Source: Blakeslea trispora (Eukaryota > Mucoromycota > Mucoromycetes > Mucorales > Choanephoraceae). Taken from it: a stretch of DNA of 64,000 nucleotides. The position numbers and the translations under genes were made by a program. The notes below the pieces were generated by a model. That model saw nothing but the letters and a program-made list of their open reading frames with translations, was not told the origin of the DNA and ran no database searches. Every line of letters starts with the position of its first letter. The first letter of the stretch is position 1. Shown here piece after piece: positions 53,914 to 64,000 of this stretch. The stretch spans positions 310,001 to 374,000 of the forward strand of contig JAIWNE010000011.1 of NCBI GenBank assembly GCA_025331445.1, written 5' to 3'.

Positions 53914-55029
53914 AAAACACATTTCTATAAAGCTTTGTTCCCATAGTATGATTCTGCTTTTTTGTGGTTTTACATTTAGTGTTTAGAGTCCGCATTGAAA
54001 TGGTCTACTTTGCACTCGCAAACTTTATCAGTATATGCGATCATTGTACTAAGAAACTCAAAGCATATTAATCTAGGGTCTCATGCAATAACTACCTTAT
54101 ATTGCTATTCATTATATGACCAATTCATGCTCTCGGGGTGTCTTTTTTAAACATTTGTTATTCTGTTTGACCTGGATCCTATTTCTAATTGACACTATTT
54201 TAAACATGATTCGCTTTCGCTAATTCAATGTTTCTTTTGATCACTTGAGCTGTTATGTTGATTGTGTTTCTTCACTTGGCTTCATTCTACTATCGCATGT
54301 ATAGAACTCTTTCTTATTTGAATCTGGCTTCTTTTTATTTTGCTCTCATTAAGATCGTAAGACTTGAAGCATATTGCTCATTACATGTAACTTTGCTGCT
54401 TTTGCTCTGTTACGCACAGGAATTTTCCTAGTACTCAATTATTTTCTAACTTCTTTTCACTGCTTTGAATCCAACTCTATATTTCCTATTTGGTATTTTA
54501 CTCATTTGACAGCTCCTCTTGATCTCTTATTACACAACAACTTTATTTGAATCCTTCTCTGACTTTCCGTATCATAATGAATAGAGCTATTAGACATGTA
54601 TTAATAATCCATACATGATGACTCATTAACTTGACTGTCTAAATTATTAGTTTGCAAGTCCAACATGACTTCTTTTAGAATAGTATATAAACTCTTTAAT
54701 CTTCTCTTATTAATAAACTCAATTTATATCTCTCTTATTTACTTTACGCTTGGTTGTAGTTTGACATATTTACTACCTAAATCCACATATTGTTGTTAGT
54801 TCCCTTGATACTTATTACAGATCATTGTATTCATATATTACATCTCTTCTTTTATATTACTTTATTCTCTTTACTTTACTTATATCTCTAGTCGGACGAC
54901 TTAAAACCTGGTGCTCATTACTTATAACCTTGCTGCCTGATTGCTCTGTTATATCTATTTGTTCTCTTTCTCAAGTTTATGCAAAAACTGTCTACATGCA
55001 CTACAATTTAGTCGACAAGAAAAAATGAA
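53914..55029. other. T-rich intergenic region before tRNA-Ala
   Basis: About 1.1 kb of strongly T-biased DNA. Two stretches (about 54353-54425 and 54891-54960) look like diverged copies of each other (both near CATTAC...CTTTGCTGC...GCTCTGTTA). No gene is seen. Confidence 0.45.
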
Positions 55030-55100
55030 GAGAGATCCGTGGATTGAACACGGGACCTAAAGATTTGCAATCTTCCGCTCTACCGCTGAGCTAATCCCTC
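55030..55100 (-). tRNA. tRNA-Ala (anticodon UGC)
   Basis: 71 nt fold into a complete cloverleaf. The acceptor stem is GAGGGAT/ATCTCTC with one G-U pair and the D stem is GCTC/GAGC. The anticodon arm GAAGA-TTGCAAA-TCTTT gives anticodon TGC. The T arm is CCGTG-TTCAATC-CACGG. Internal promoters are present: A box TAGCTCAGCGG and a B-box-like GTGTTCAATCC. No intron is needed. Its 5' end (55100) is the exact border of the LINE-2 insertion, and the first 15 nt are duplicated at 59931-59945. Transcription should survive because the promoters are internal. Confidence 0.93.
55086..55100. repeat. Target-site duplication of LINE-2 (left copy, inside tRNA-Ala)
   Basis: CTGAGCTAATCCCTC, identical to 59931-59945. 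It is the first 15 nt of the tRNA gene (complement). Confidence 0.92.
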
Positions 55101-55320
55101 ACTTTTCTTTCGGTTTTCCATCACTTTTACTCCTTCGAATTAAGTCACGTGATCTACCCCTCCAAATTTTAGCCAATCAGAAGCCAGTATACTAAAGAAG
55201 TATATTAGCTTACCACCCAAGTCAACAGTAACAACATACATAACTTTCAGCGAAAGCGTAGACCTCTAGCAACAGTTATACCTATTTTTTGTCGAGTCGT
55301 TTTGAAAGTTACTTTTCGAG
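55101..55320 (+). promoter_or_regulatory. LINE-2 5' untranslated/promoter region
   Basis: 220 nt between the target duplication and the ORF1 ATG. It contains CACGTG, a CCAAT-type motif (AGCCAATCAG) and a TATA-like AGTATATTAG, in that order. This suggests an internal promoter carried by the LINE. Function is inferred. Confidence 0.4.
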
Positions 55321-56256
55321 ATGACTTCACCATTGCAATCACATGCACCTACCTCCTTTGTTCGCAACTCACAAGTTGACTTGCAACAACTTCAAGATCT
55401 CGTGTTGCAGTTGCAACAACAAGTTCAACAACATGATGGGCTCTTCAAACATATTGAATCTCTTCAAGAAAAAATTTTTTCCCTGGAGGAAAAAAATAAA
55501 AAATTAGCTACTGAAAATGAAAGACTTCTCAAATTAGTTGACAATCAGGTGACCGTACCTGACTCCCAAGTCTCTGTTGCCTCCAATGGTATCTCTGCTT
55601 CTTCCTGGGCCGCTGCTGCTGCCAAGCCCGCTGTCTCTCCTCCTCCTGCACCTGCCAAGAAGGTACGTGCACCTTCAACCAAGAAGCGTGCAGCTATTGC
55701 TCGTTTCTTTGTGAGCCCTGGGGCCAAAGGTCCTCAAGGCTTTAAATACGTCTACCTTGGGCGTTCCAGAAAGATCAATCGATCTGAAGTTCGCTCTCGT
55801 CTTCGCCGTATTGGCGTTGACACTGGTCGAGTTCTCGACATTTCCTTTCCTGCCTCTGGTGTTCTTGGTGTGCTTATGCATGTCCAGTATGTGGAGCAAT
55901 TCACTGCTGTCATGCAGAAAGCCGGCGCCGAACTCATTACGGATTTCGATCCTTTAAGCCCTGCCCACCTCGCCGATCCCAAGTTCTCCTCTCTCTCTGA
56001 CGATGAAAGAGAACAACAAATGCTCGAGTTGGTACGTGATCGTGCCATCTCTACTCTCTCTTTCCTCCGTCCTCTCGTTGTTTCTCCTGTTGCTCGCTCT
56101 TTCTTGGAGTGGGGCTGGATTGATGACGATGATGTCAAGATGTGCGTCGCTGCTGCTGAAGCTAGGCTTCCAAAGACCTCTTCCTCCTCCTCTCAGTTTG
56201 CTTTCCGCACTGAACCTCAGGTTGACTCTGACGTTGGCTCTGATATGGAACTTTAA
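55321..56256 (+). CDS. LINE-2 ORF1: coiled-coil RNA-binding protein
   Basis: 311 residues. A coiled coil occupies about 20-80 (LQQLQDLVLQLQQQVQQHD, then LEEKNKKLATENERLLKLV), followed by an Ala/Pro linker. An RRM-like region follows (KYVYLGRSRKINRSEVRSRL, then GVLMHVQYVEQF), and the C-terminus is acidic. The coiled coil plus RRM plan is that of L1-type ORF1 nucleic-acid chaperones. No CCHC knuckle is present, unlike LINE-1. The stop TAA overlaps the ORF2 ATG (TAATG). Confidence 0.9.
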   Translation: MTSPLQSHAPTSFVRNSQVDLQQLQDLVLQLQQQVQQHDGLFKHIESLQEKIFSLEEKNKKLATENERLLKLVDNQVTVPDSQVSVASNGISASSWAAAAAKPAVSPPPAPAKKVRAPSTKKRAAIARFFVSPGAKGPQGFKYVYLGRSRKINRSEVRSRLRRIGVDTGRVLDISFPASGVLGVLMHVQYVEQFTAVMQKAGAELITDFDPLSPAHLADPKFSSLSDDEREQQMLELVRDRAISTLSFLRPLVVSPVARSFLEWGWIDDDDVKMCVAAAEARLPKTSSSSSQFAFRTEPQVDSDVGSDMEL

Positions 56257-59200
56257 TGAGTCCATCATCATCCCCCTCACATTCCTTTTATTTAAGTCTC
56301 TTTAATGCAAATGGCCTTAGTCAATCTACTGTCCATGATGTACTCTCCCATTCCTTTTATTTAAGTCTCTTTAATGCAAATGGCCTTAGTCAATCTACTG
56401 TCCATGATGTACTCTCCCATTCCGCTCATTCTGATATTCTCTTTGTAACTGAAACCTGGCTCACAGCCGGCTATCTTCCTGTCAATTGGTCTCAGTACCA
56501 TTTGTATGGATCAAAGGTAGTTGGTGCTAACAACCGTGGCCAAGGTGGAATTACTGCTCTCATTTCCCCCCACTGTCCTCATACCATCTCTCAACTTCCC
56601 TCCCTCAATGCATATACTTTATCCTTGAAAATAGGTGCAGTCAATGTGCATTGTGTATATTTTCCACCCAGTATCTCTGACGATCTGGTGATATCCTCTC
56701 TCAAGCAAATCCCCCTTCATTCGGACACTATCATTTGTGGTGATTTCAATGCAAGAATGGGCTCTCTCACTGGCGATTCAAGAACTACTCCTCGTGGTGT
56801 TCGTTTGCAAACTCTTTGTGAACAACGCTCACTTGAAGTATTGAATGCTTCTCTGGCATATGGTGTTGCTACGTTTAGTACTTTTCGGCAGGAAGCTGAA
56901 CATAGCAGTATCATTGATCTTTTTCTGACGAATATCTCCTCATGGAATATGACTCATCTCAGTCTAACTGTAGAAACTGATCTGTCACTAGGTTCGGACC
57001 ATAGGCTAATGACTCTGTCGTTTGACTATGTTCCACCTTTGGGATCTGGGGGTAACTCTGACGGCACTCTTGCTCCTAGAAGACTATGGAACCTCTCACG
57101 TCTAAGTGAGTTGGAACCTTTAGCTCTCTTTAGAAGTAAGTTTGCTTCCTTGGTCTCTGGTCTGTCTCTGACTCTGGATTCCCTGGTTTCTGACCCACCA
57201 CTGACTCGGCCTGATATTGATGCGCTGAATGCCACTCTTAATGAGTGCTTCTACGTAGCTTTGGATGGTTCGATAGGTGTGAAGGTCAATGGTCCTGGTC
57301 GTTGGTGGAAAAAGTACTGGACAGAAGAAATAGAAACTGCTGCAAAAAAGCGTGATCAGTGTTTTGGTCGTTGGCGTCATGCTGTTGGTGTTGACAAAGC
57401 CTTCTGGTGGAATCAACATAAAGATGCTCATCGTCACTTTCGCCGCCTCATCTCCGCTGCTAAACGTCTCTCTTGGAAGAACTTTTGTGATTCTTTAGAA
57501 AAAGACTTTAAAAAAGCTATTTCTACTCTTGCGCGTATTAAACGTCGCCGTGACTGCTCCTCGTCCTTTAGTCATGCTGATGGTCCTCAAGCAGCCGTAT
57601 CTGTTATGGCCGATCATCTAGCCTCTGTCTATAGTGGCTCTCTCCTCCCCTCCGCTTCTCGTCCCCCACCTACTCCCTCTTTCAGTAGTTCAGCTCCGTT
57701 TACGTTGTCTGACTCTGATAAGGAGAATTTCGCTGTTGATGCAATCATGGATCATATCCGCCGTCTACCTACAAGGAAGGCTCCTGGTAACGATCACCTG
57801 AAAGCAGAAATGCTGAAGGCCGTTGCCAGTGTAGTCTCTCCAGTGCTCTCTTCTCTCTTTCAGCTTTGTTGCCAATGGGGTTATACTCCTTTGCTCTGGC
57901 GCACTGCTAGTGTATTTCCAATACACAAGAAGAATGATCCTGCTGACCCAGCAAATTATCGACCTATCTCGCTGACTTCTGTTATGCGTAAACTCTTTGA
58001 GTTTTCCATTTCTGGTTGTCTCGAGGACCACTCGCCTCAACTTGACGTGGCCCAAGGTGGCTTTCGTGCTCAACGTAGTCCTCTGGATCAAGCCCTCTGC
58101 TTGCATGACTTGATGCATGACTACTTTCTCTCTCACAAGCACCGTCCTGTTGTTGCGTTTCTTGACATCAAGGCTGCATACGATACCGTCGACAGACGTG
58201 TTATCTGGGATGCTCTTTCTACCTCTACGTTGCCTCGCCCGATTCTTGCTACTCTCATCAATTTATTTGATGAAGTACAGGTCTCGGTGCTGATTGCTAA
58301 CCATACCTCTGCTCCCTTTGCGCCTGCTACTGGTGTCCTTCAAGGATCCGTGCTCTCACCTCTTCTGTACTCTGTGTACATCAACTCGCTGCCTTCTCTC
58401 CTTCGCTCTGTCGCTTCGGTCGATACTACTTCGGTATGTCTTCCTGGCACAAATGAGCCTCTGGCTATTAATTGTCTGCTTTTTGCAGATGATGTAGCTA
58501 TCTTCGGTTCGCGATCGCAAGTACAGCGTATGCTGGATCTTGCTGGTGATCATTCCTTCTCTCTCGGGTATCGGTGGAGTCCTTCCAAGTGTGCTGTTAT
58601 CAACGCCACGGACGATGGCCCACGTCTGACCCTCTACAACCAACCTCCTCCACTTGTGGATGAGTTCATCTACCTTGGTGTTCCTTTCCGGTCCTCTGGT
58701 ATACATAGTGCGAGCATTTTGTCTCATCGATCTGCCTCCGCTATTAAGACCATGGCTCTCCTTACCTCTGTCGGCGTCCATCGCAATGGCTTTTCTCTCC
58801 TTCTCTGCTCTCGCCTCTACACCTGTTTTGTGCGTCCAAAAATTGAGTATGGCCTAGCCATATCCCGTTTTTCTGCCCAAGAAATGGATTAGCTTGACAA
58901 ACTTCAAAACAGACTTGTGAGCATGTTCGTTGGTGGATCATGGTTCCAGGTTGCTATGCACCTCACATGTATCCCCAGCATGAATCATCGCCACAATGTT
59001 CTTGTTACAAAATACGCTCTCCGATCTCAGTATCTTCCTGATGATTGTCTCCTTCTCCTTTTGCGCGATTCGCTCCGCTATCCTCGTTTGGTCAAAGGCC
59101 TACAACACAACCCTCTTTTTCTCTCTCTTCCTTCGCCCCCACCCGTCTCTGACGTTGAACTTCGTGTTCATTTCCAGGACTACTGGCAGGAAATCTTCAA

Positions 59201-59648
59201 CAAGAAAATGGAACGCAGTGCCCGTCTTAACCGACATGTCCTTCTCCGTGCCTGCCGACCTTGTACCTTCAAGCCTGACCCCATCCTCTACCTGCCCATG
59301 TCTCGCGTTCAACGTAGCCTTTTGGTTCGTTGGCGTTTAGGTCGATTCATCAACCTCCGAGAAGAGTGTCCTTGTGCCTCTGGCCAGTACCTCTCTCGTG
59401 ATCACCTTCTGACATGTCGTGCAATTGATCCTTCCCTCCTTGATGCTTTGCCCCGTCCTCCTCCTGGTGTGCACATCATTGATTTCGCCCTCAATTCCCT
59501 TCCTTCAAAAGCTACCTCTAATCCTCCGCCATATTGGTATGCTCTTCTCCAACTGCTTCACAGCATAGATTGCTTGCGCCATCCGTTGGCCACAATCCCC
59601 TTCATCCCCGATCCTGGTGATCGTTGGTTCTGCTCTCCCTCTCCATAA
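56256..59648 (+). pseudogene. LINE-2 ORF2: endonuclease-reverse transcriptase with one nonsense codon
   Basis: A single frame of 1130 codons broken only by TAG at codon 879 (58890-58892). The endonuclease domain has LFVTETWL, ICGDFNARMGS and SLGSDHRLMTLS. The reverse transcriptase has AFLDIKAAYDTV and FADD at about 743-746, with YRPISLTSVMRKLFEFS before it. The C-terminal part carries a Cys/His cluster (CPCASGQYLSRDHLLTC). Residues 9-31 are repeated exactly as 32-54 inside the endonuclease N-terminus, which probably harms folding. The copy is thus nearly intact but likely inactive unless the stop is read through or is a sequencing error. Confidence 0.9.
56280..56417 (+). repeat. Perfect 69-bp tandem duplication in LINE-2 ORF2
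   Basis: Two adjacent identical 69-bp units (56280-56348 and 56349-56417), each encoding HSFYLSLFNANGLSQSTVHD plus VLS. The duplication keeps the frame. Confidence 0.97.
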
Positions 59649-59930
59649 ATGAAAGAATACTGCTCTGTCTTTTCACTGCGCTGCCACGGTGGTAAGTAAT
59701 TATCAAAGTTCCCAGCCGTTGGTCATGCCTTTGATTGCAAGCTTTATTCGAGTAATTTTTTTCTTTTCTACATCTTTTTCCTCTTGTCTTTTTTCCCTTT
59801 TTGTTCGTTTTCTGTGGGGTTTTTCTTTCTGTTTCGCCTCTATTTTTTTAGATTAGTTCATGCAATTTGGCATTATGCTCCATTGAGTAGCCCATATAAT
59901 TGTTTTGTAAATAAAAAAGAAATCTTTTAC

Positions 59931-59945
59931 CTGAGCTAATCCCTC
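59931..59945. repeat. Target-site duplication of LINE-2 (right copy)
   Basis: CTGAGCTAATCCCTC, identical to 55086-55100. The DNA to its right (from 59946) was the original 5' flank of the tRNA-Ala gene. Confidence 0.92.
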
Positions 59946-61149
59946 TGTTATGTTAGTTAAAAACTATAATAAAATATGTCGTAATGCATGTCCGGGTCGG
60001 ACAATTACCGGACAACCGGAAAGTTTCATCCATAACGCTGATCTTGGAACGACATGGTTGACTTTTCATCTTTGGAAATCCATTTTATGTGTAATTTACC
60101 GCCTGATGGACTACAGCTCAATAGTAAATGTTAATGTCGCTATTCTATTATTAATTAGTCATTATATTTCTGACAGCATCTGTCTCAAAAGAAAGAGACT
60201 TAAGTCAAATGTGCCGCTTTTGATTGTTGTAATGATACTATGGGAGAAATAGAAAAATAAAGAGGGAGAGAATGACAAAGACGATACTTTGAAAATGTTT
60301 GTAGCGTTTTGCTTCTCATATAAAATGGAAGAAGAGCTTCATAAATTATTATTGCAACTATTATTTGCATTATATACAACCAATATTTTAGGATCAATGA
60401 CAAGCATTAAGATCAGATAAGCCATCACAACATCTGTCTTAATTAGATATATCGAATTGAAGGGCTTTACGTTCAAATATTGCAAACAATGAATACGCTC
60501 CATAACAAGGTGTCTGGTTAACTCAGTTATAATATCATTATTCACGATTATTATCCATAGAGATAAAAAACATACAGTTGAATAAAATAACCTTTTTTTG
60601 ATCTAGTCGACTCTTTATTGTTACATGTTAATGAATGTATCACACATAACACACAAATGCTGATTCTAAATGTTTCCGAATAAAAAAAAGACTAGGTTTT
60701 TATTTGGATAAAAACAGTTTTAAGACATGTAAAAAGACTTTGTCTATTTTCTGCCAACTAATCTAAAGAAATCCAATCATCAACTAAGAAGATATGAACA
60801 AGTATGCCAAATATATTGAAAGTCCAATTTTCTTTTTTAAAAAATCAGTGTGTTGATTGAGCAATGACATCGATCAAAGATATAGCCAGTTCATTTTGAG
60901 TTGAGATCTTGGACCTGACTAACGCCATCTTGTCAACAAGATGACTAGTTATCGTAGAAAGAAGTCTATTTGGACAACTGATTAAAACAAAGACAAAAAT
61001 AATACGTGAGAACAGTAAGGACTTCCAACAAAATTAACTTTCTTCCTTTCTTTTTAAGAATAAAAATCTTGAGCTCCTCCTCATTGAATCGGTCAACTTG
61101 CGAAACATCACACAGACTGCTTCTGATACTAACCAATTAATCTTCTACT
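59946..61149. other. AT-rich intergenic region
   Basis: About 1.2 kb without a supportable gene. Near 59990-60020 a GC-richer patch repeats CGGACAA twice. The first bases were the original upstream flank of tRNA-Ala. Confidence 0.45.
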
Positions 61150-61790
61150 TCTTCATACTCTTGTCATACAAGTCCCTTTGATGGCAATGGCCTTAATCGA
61201 TCTACTATTCATGATATGCTCTTTGTGACCAAAGTTTGGATCAAAGTTGATTGTCTTTCTGATAATTGATCTCAACATCATTTGTGTGTATCAAAAATAG
61301 TTGATGTCAACAGCTTTGGCCAAGAATGATATTACTTATCATCTCGTCTCATTGTATTTATACCATCTCTAAACTTCTCCCTTCGATATATGTGCTCTGT
61401 TTATGAAAGGCGAAGTATTGTATGTATTTTCCACCCAATGTCTTGGGCAATCTGGTGTTATCCTCTCTCAAACAAATCCCACCCAAGTCCGATACTATCT
61501 TTTTTGATGATTCGAACATAAGAATGAATCATCCTACAAGGTAGCTCAAGTACCAGTCTTTGCAATGCTTGCTTGTAGGCTCTCTGTGAACAACGTACAC
61601 TTGAAGCATTAAGTGACTCTATGACATATGGTGTTGACACATCTTTAAACCTTTTGTCAGTAAACGCAATAAAAGAAAAAGCCTTCTCCACATCAAGAGT
61701 AAATCAGAAATTTTTATTTCTGTCAATGTCATTTTGCCTGATATCTCTATCTATAATAATGACAGGCAAGACAACTAATGTCTGTTGTCA
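61150..61790 (+). pseudogene. Diverged LINE relic related to LINE-2 (endonuclease region)
   Basis: The sequence parallels LINE-2 56287-56900 along its length. Shared landmarks in the same order include the segment around GGCAATGGCCTTAATCGATC, TGTATTTTCCACCCA, TCTCTCAAACAAATCCC and GAACAACGTACACTTGAAGC. Stops and indels are frequent. It is a 5' fragment of ORF2 from an older insertion of the same lineage. Confidence 0.75.
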
Positions 61791-62033
61791 ATGAATCTTA
61801 CTCTTGATGTGCTGGAACTTTTTAGTAGTGTATATGCATTGTCTTAATACAGAGGCAATGATAACTTGTATTACATTGTGTAGTATCTTATCTACACCAG
61901 GCTACATACTTCAGAGTTTGTCGCTCTCAAAAAAAAACACAATTGTGTATGCAAAATCATCATTTTCAAAGCAAGATATTGTCGTACTTTTTCCTTTTAT
62001 TTTACATAGTATCTATAGACATCTAATACATAT

Positions 62034-62761
62034 TTACTTGTTGCGAGCATAATATTCGTAGGCGAGTGAGTGGAAATCAGGAGGGAATGGTGAGGGAATT
62101 TCTGAACGTCCAGGTCTAGAAACAGGTGATCTCAAAAATACTGTTTGACAGGTGTTGTAATTGACTTCAAGATATTCTGGAACAAACAAGAAAGGCTGTG
62201 AATATGGCTTGGGTGTGAAGTCTAACTCTTGTCCCTTTTCACCCTTGAGGAATTGAATGGCATTAGGATCAACTGTAATAACATCACCATCTTTTAATTT
62301 GTGAGAGGGATATCCCATCTATATACCAAGTGTTAGCGGACGAAATGGATTGTCATGCTATTTATGTTTACCTTCTTTCCATTCACCAATACTTTTCCGT
62401 GCACACACAGTTGACGAGCAGCATATACAGAAGGACAAAAATTAGATCTAAAAACAACGAAGTCTAAACGACGTTCAAGTTCTGCAAAGGTAAGGACAGC
62501 AACAGGAGGATGAGCTTGATTGGGGTCGAGAGAAGAAAGAACTTCAGGCAACTTGGGATCAAAGAACTTGTTCTTGAATTGACGCTCTGTTACTTCGTCA
62601 CCGTGATAAGCACGAGTTTCTCTCTTGGCGATCCACTTTTGCTGGAAAAGAGTTTTGTTGTTCATGTTGGGCATCTCCTTTTGTGAGATGTTATACAAGT
62701 TATACTTGTTCCAGGACATACGTCCCAACTTTCTGGTCAAACTATAGATGGGCTTTCTCAT
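62034..62761 (-). CDS. NAM9: Mitochondrial small-subunit ribosomal protein uS4m
   Basis: Two exons (62761-62372, 62318-62034) encode 224 residues. The N-terminus [20 protein letters not shown] matches fungal mitochondrial S4 proteins. The S4 RNA-binding domain spans the splice: [32 protein letters not shown], then [12 protein letters not shown]. The protein binds 15S rRNA early in mitochondrial small-subunit assembly (yeast Nam9). An in-frame ATG exists at 62836, but the 25 extra residues are unlike family N-termini, so 62761 was chosen. Confidence 0.92.
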
Positions 62762-63645
62762 ATTAAGCTGTAAGTGAAGAACAAGGGGGGTCGGGCACTG
62801 AACAGAAAAATCTTTTTTGGGTCTGACTGAGTCCAAATACGCAGGACAGAATTCAATTCAGCAAACAATCAAGTGTATTGTAGTGGCTTCACACCTCTTT
62901 CAGCTTTAAAATTCGATGATCATACATCAAAAAAGAAAAGGATAACTATTCTCTTTGTTTTTGTTTGTTTTTTCCAACAATTTCTAACAACTAATGTCGA
63001 AAAGTCAAAGGTCGTTCAAAATAGAGGACAACTAGATAAATCTAGAGGCTGTTCTAGCTCTTGGATAGATGCGGACGATTGCCTGTCAAAACGTGATAAA
63101 AAGATCGTAGTGCATGAGTGTGAATGTATGTCAGAATGTGTAACCCCTTGAGGGTTTTCTTGAGCGGAACATCGACTGATTTAATTGTTCATATTTATTA
63201 CGAGTTTTCGAAGAGCGAAATAATATAAACAGAAAAACAAGGCATGATGATGCTTCTACACATGCTCGATTGATTAGACAGATAGGATATCTGTTGCTTC
63301 CAATGTACATTTGTCGCCTCCCCTGGTGAATTTAGACATCTTGAATGAAGAGAAAATAAAGAATTGTGAAAACAATGACCGGAACCCAAGATAACACTTG
63401 ACAGTGATTTCAGGGGTTCCGATAAAGTAACTTGCGCTTATGATGGATTTAGGGTAACATGAGCTTTATAAGGGTTCAGTGTCAGTGTTTCTGTCAAATG
63501 TTTTTGCATTCTAATCGCATTTAGAAAATGAGTGTTTTGTGTGCAACCTAAGGACACCCCCTTTTTTGATATATTTTTTTTATATTTCTGAAAACGTGAT
63601 GATTTTCTTTCTCTCCTCTTTCTTCTCCTTATCACATTGGCAAAT
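62762..63645. other. Intergenic region between uS4m and the PX-domain gene
   Basis: About 880 nt between divergent starts, probably holding both promoters. Short frames (for example 62873-63151) have no domain. Confidence 0.5.
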
Positions 63646-64000
63646 ATGAACTCTCAAATAGACCTTTTTATCACTCACGTCGACTATAGGCGAAAAGACC
63701 CTGTATTCTGGATTGATTTTACAGTAAGTTCATCAGAGCTGTCCTTGTCTTCACAATACTTATGCCTTTTAAACCCTTTGCTGTTATTATTGTAAAGACC
63801 AATTTGATCAAATATAAACAGAAGCGAAGACGAGTTCCTCGATACTATTCCGAGCTAGAGAAACTTCATGATCATCTATGTCTTACACTCGACGATGTGC
63901 TGATACCACCTTTGCCAGCCTGTCCTAGACCTCGACTGGATAAAGAAGGACATATTGTTAGCAGACAATGGTGGTATATGATCCGATTACCAAATGAAGA
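63646..64000 (+). CDS. PX-domain sorting-nexin-like protein, 5' part
   Basis: Two exons are visible (63646-63723, then 63822 to the window edge), giving the first 85 or so residues. They form the start of a phox-homology domain: IDLFITHVDYRRKDPVFWIDF, the basic KRRRVPRYYSELEKLHDHL strand-helix step, and the proline-rich loop VLIPPLPACPRPRL followed by RQWWYMIRLP. PX domains bind phosphoinositides, usually PI3P, on endosomes. The lack of an N-terminal extension and the PALP-like loop suggest a sorting nexin of the retromer/Vps17-Snx type, but the rest of the protein lies outside the window. Confidence 0.75.

Larger units (their letters stand above)
55101..59930 (+). mobile_element. Full-length APE-type LINE inserted at a tRNA gene
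   Basis: A 4.83-kb non-LTR retrotransposon with a 220-nt leader, two ORFs overlapping by 1 nt, a 280-nt 3' region ending in an A-rich tract, and a 15-bp target duplication (55086-55100, 59931-59945). Its proteins are clearly different from those of LINE-1, so it represents a second lineage. The 5' junction lies exactly at nucleotide 1 of tRNA-Ala. Confidence 0.92.

Noticed and set aside
55545..58781. Antisense open frames across LINE-2
   Set aside because: They mirror the LINE-2 ORFs and have biased composition.

Overview
The window looks like nuclear DNA of a filamentous fungus of the Mucoromycota, most likely Mucorales. The DNA is AT-rich. Introns are short (about 45-120 nt) with GTAAGT-like donors. 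Protein families fit: a CTS1-like class III chitinase with a CBM19 module, fungal Zn2Cys6 and C2H2 regulators, mitochondrial ATP19 and uS4m. The repeat fraction is of a mucoralean kind: a DIRS-like tyrosine-recombinase retrotransposon, APE-type LINEs, Tc1/mariner and pogo-like DNA transposons, and a Fanzor/TnpB-like relic. No plasmid, phage, CRISPR or bacterial operon signal was seen.

0-18 kb is mostly ordinary gene space: a DCAF4-like WD40 protein, a five-exon secreted chitinase, a Zn2Cys6 regulator divergent from an Erv1/ALR sulfhydryl oxidase, an F-box protein, the nine-exon pyruvate dehydrogenase E2 gene, ATP synthase subunit k, and a small secreted double-psi beta-barrel protein. 13-16 kb has no confident gene, only exon-like fragments. 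19-24 kb holds a decayed Tc1 element with perfect ends and gene-poor DNA with a 49-nt poly-A run. 24-32 kb carries SPT4, a four-finger C2H2 regulator, a decayed Fanzor/TnpB-like gene, and glutathione synthetase in eight exons.

32-48 kb is a nested transposon island. A pogo-like relic comes first. Next is a small inverted-repeat element split by a structurally complete DIRS retrotransposon of about 4.3 kb with inverted terminal repeats and an internal complementary region. Then comes a full-length LINE with 15-bp target duplications, whose ORF2 is split by an apparently intact Tc1 transposon. A partial gene of unknown function follows, cut off by a short mariner copy. 49-54 kb returns to genes: an LRR cell-surface protein built from 72-nt exons, and a SAM methyltransferase with a 19-nt exon. 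55-60 kb holds a tRNA-Ala(UGC) gene with a second, unrelated LINE inserted exactly at its 5' end; the target duplication is the first 15 nt of the tRNA. A diverged relative of that LINE lies at 61.2-61.8 kb. The window closes with mitochondrial uS4m and the start of a PX-domain sorting-nexin-like gene.

Spliced models were built by hand. Donor and acceptor sites, reading phase and family motifs agree at every junction given, but no transcript data or database search was available.
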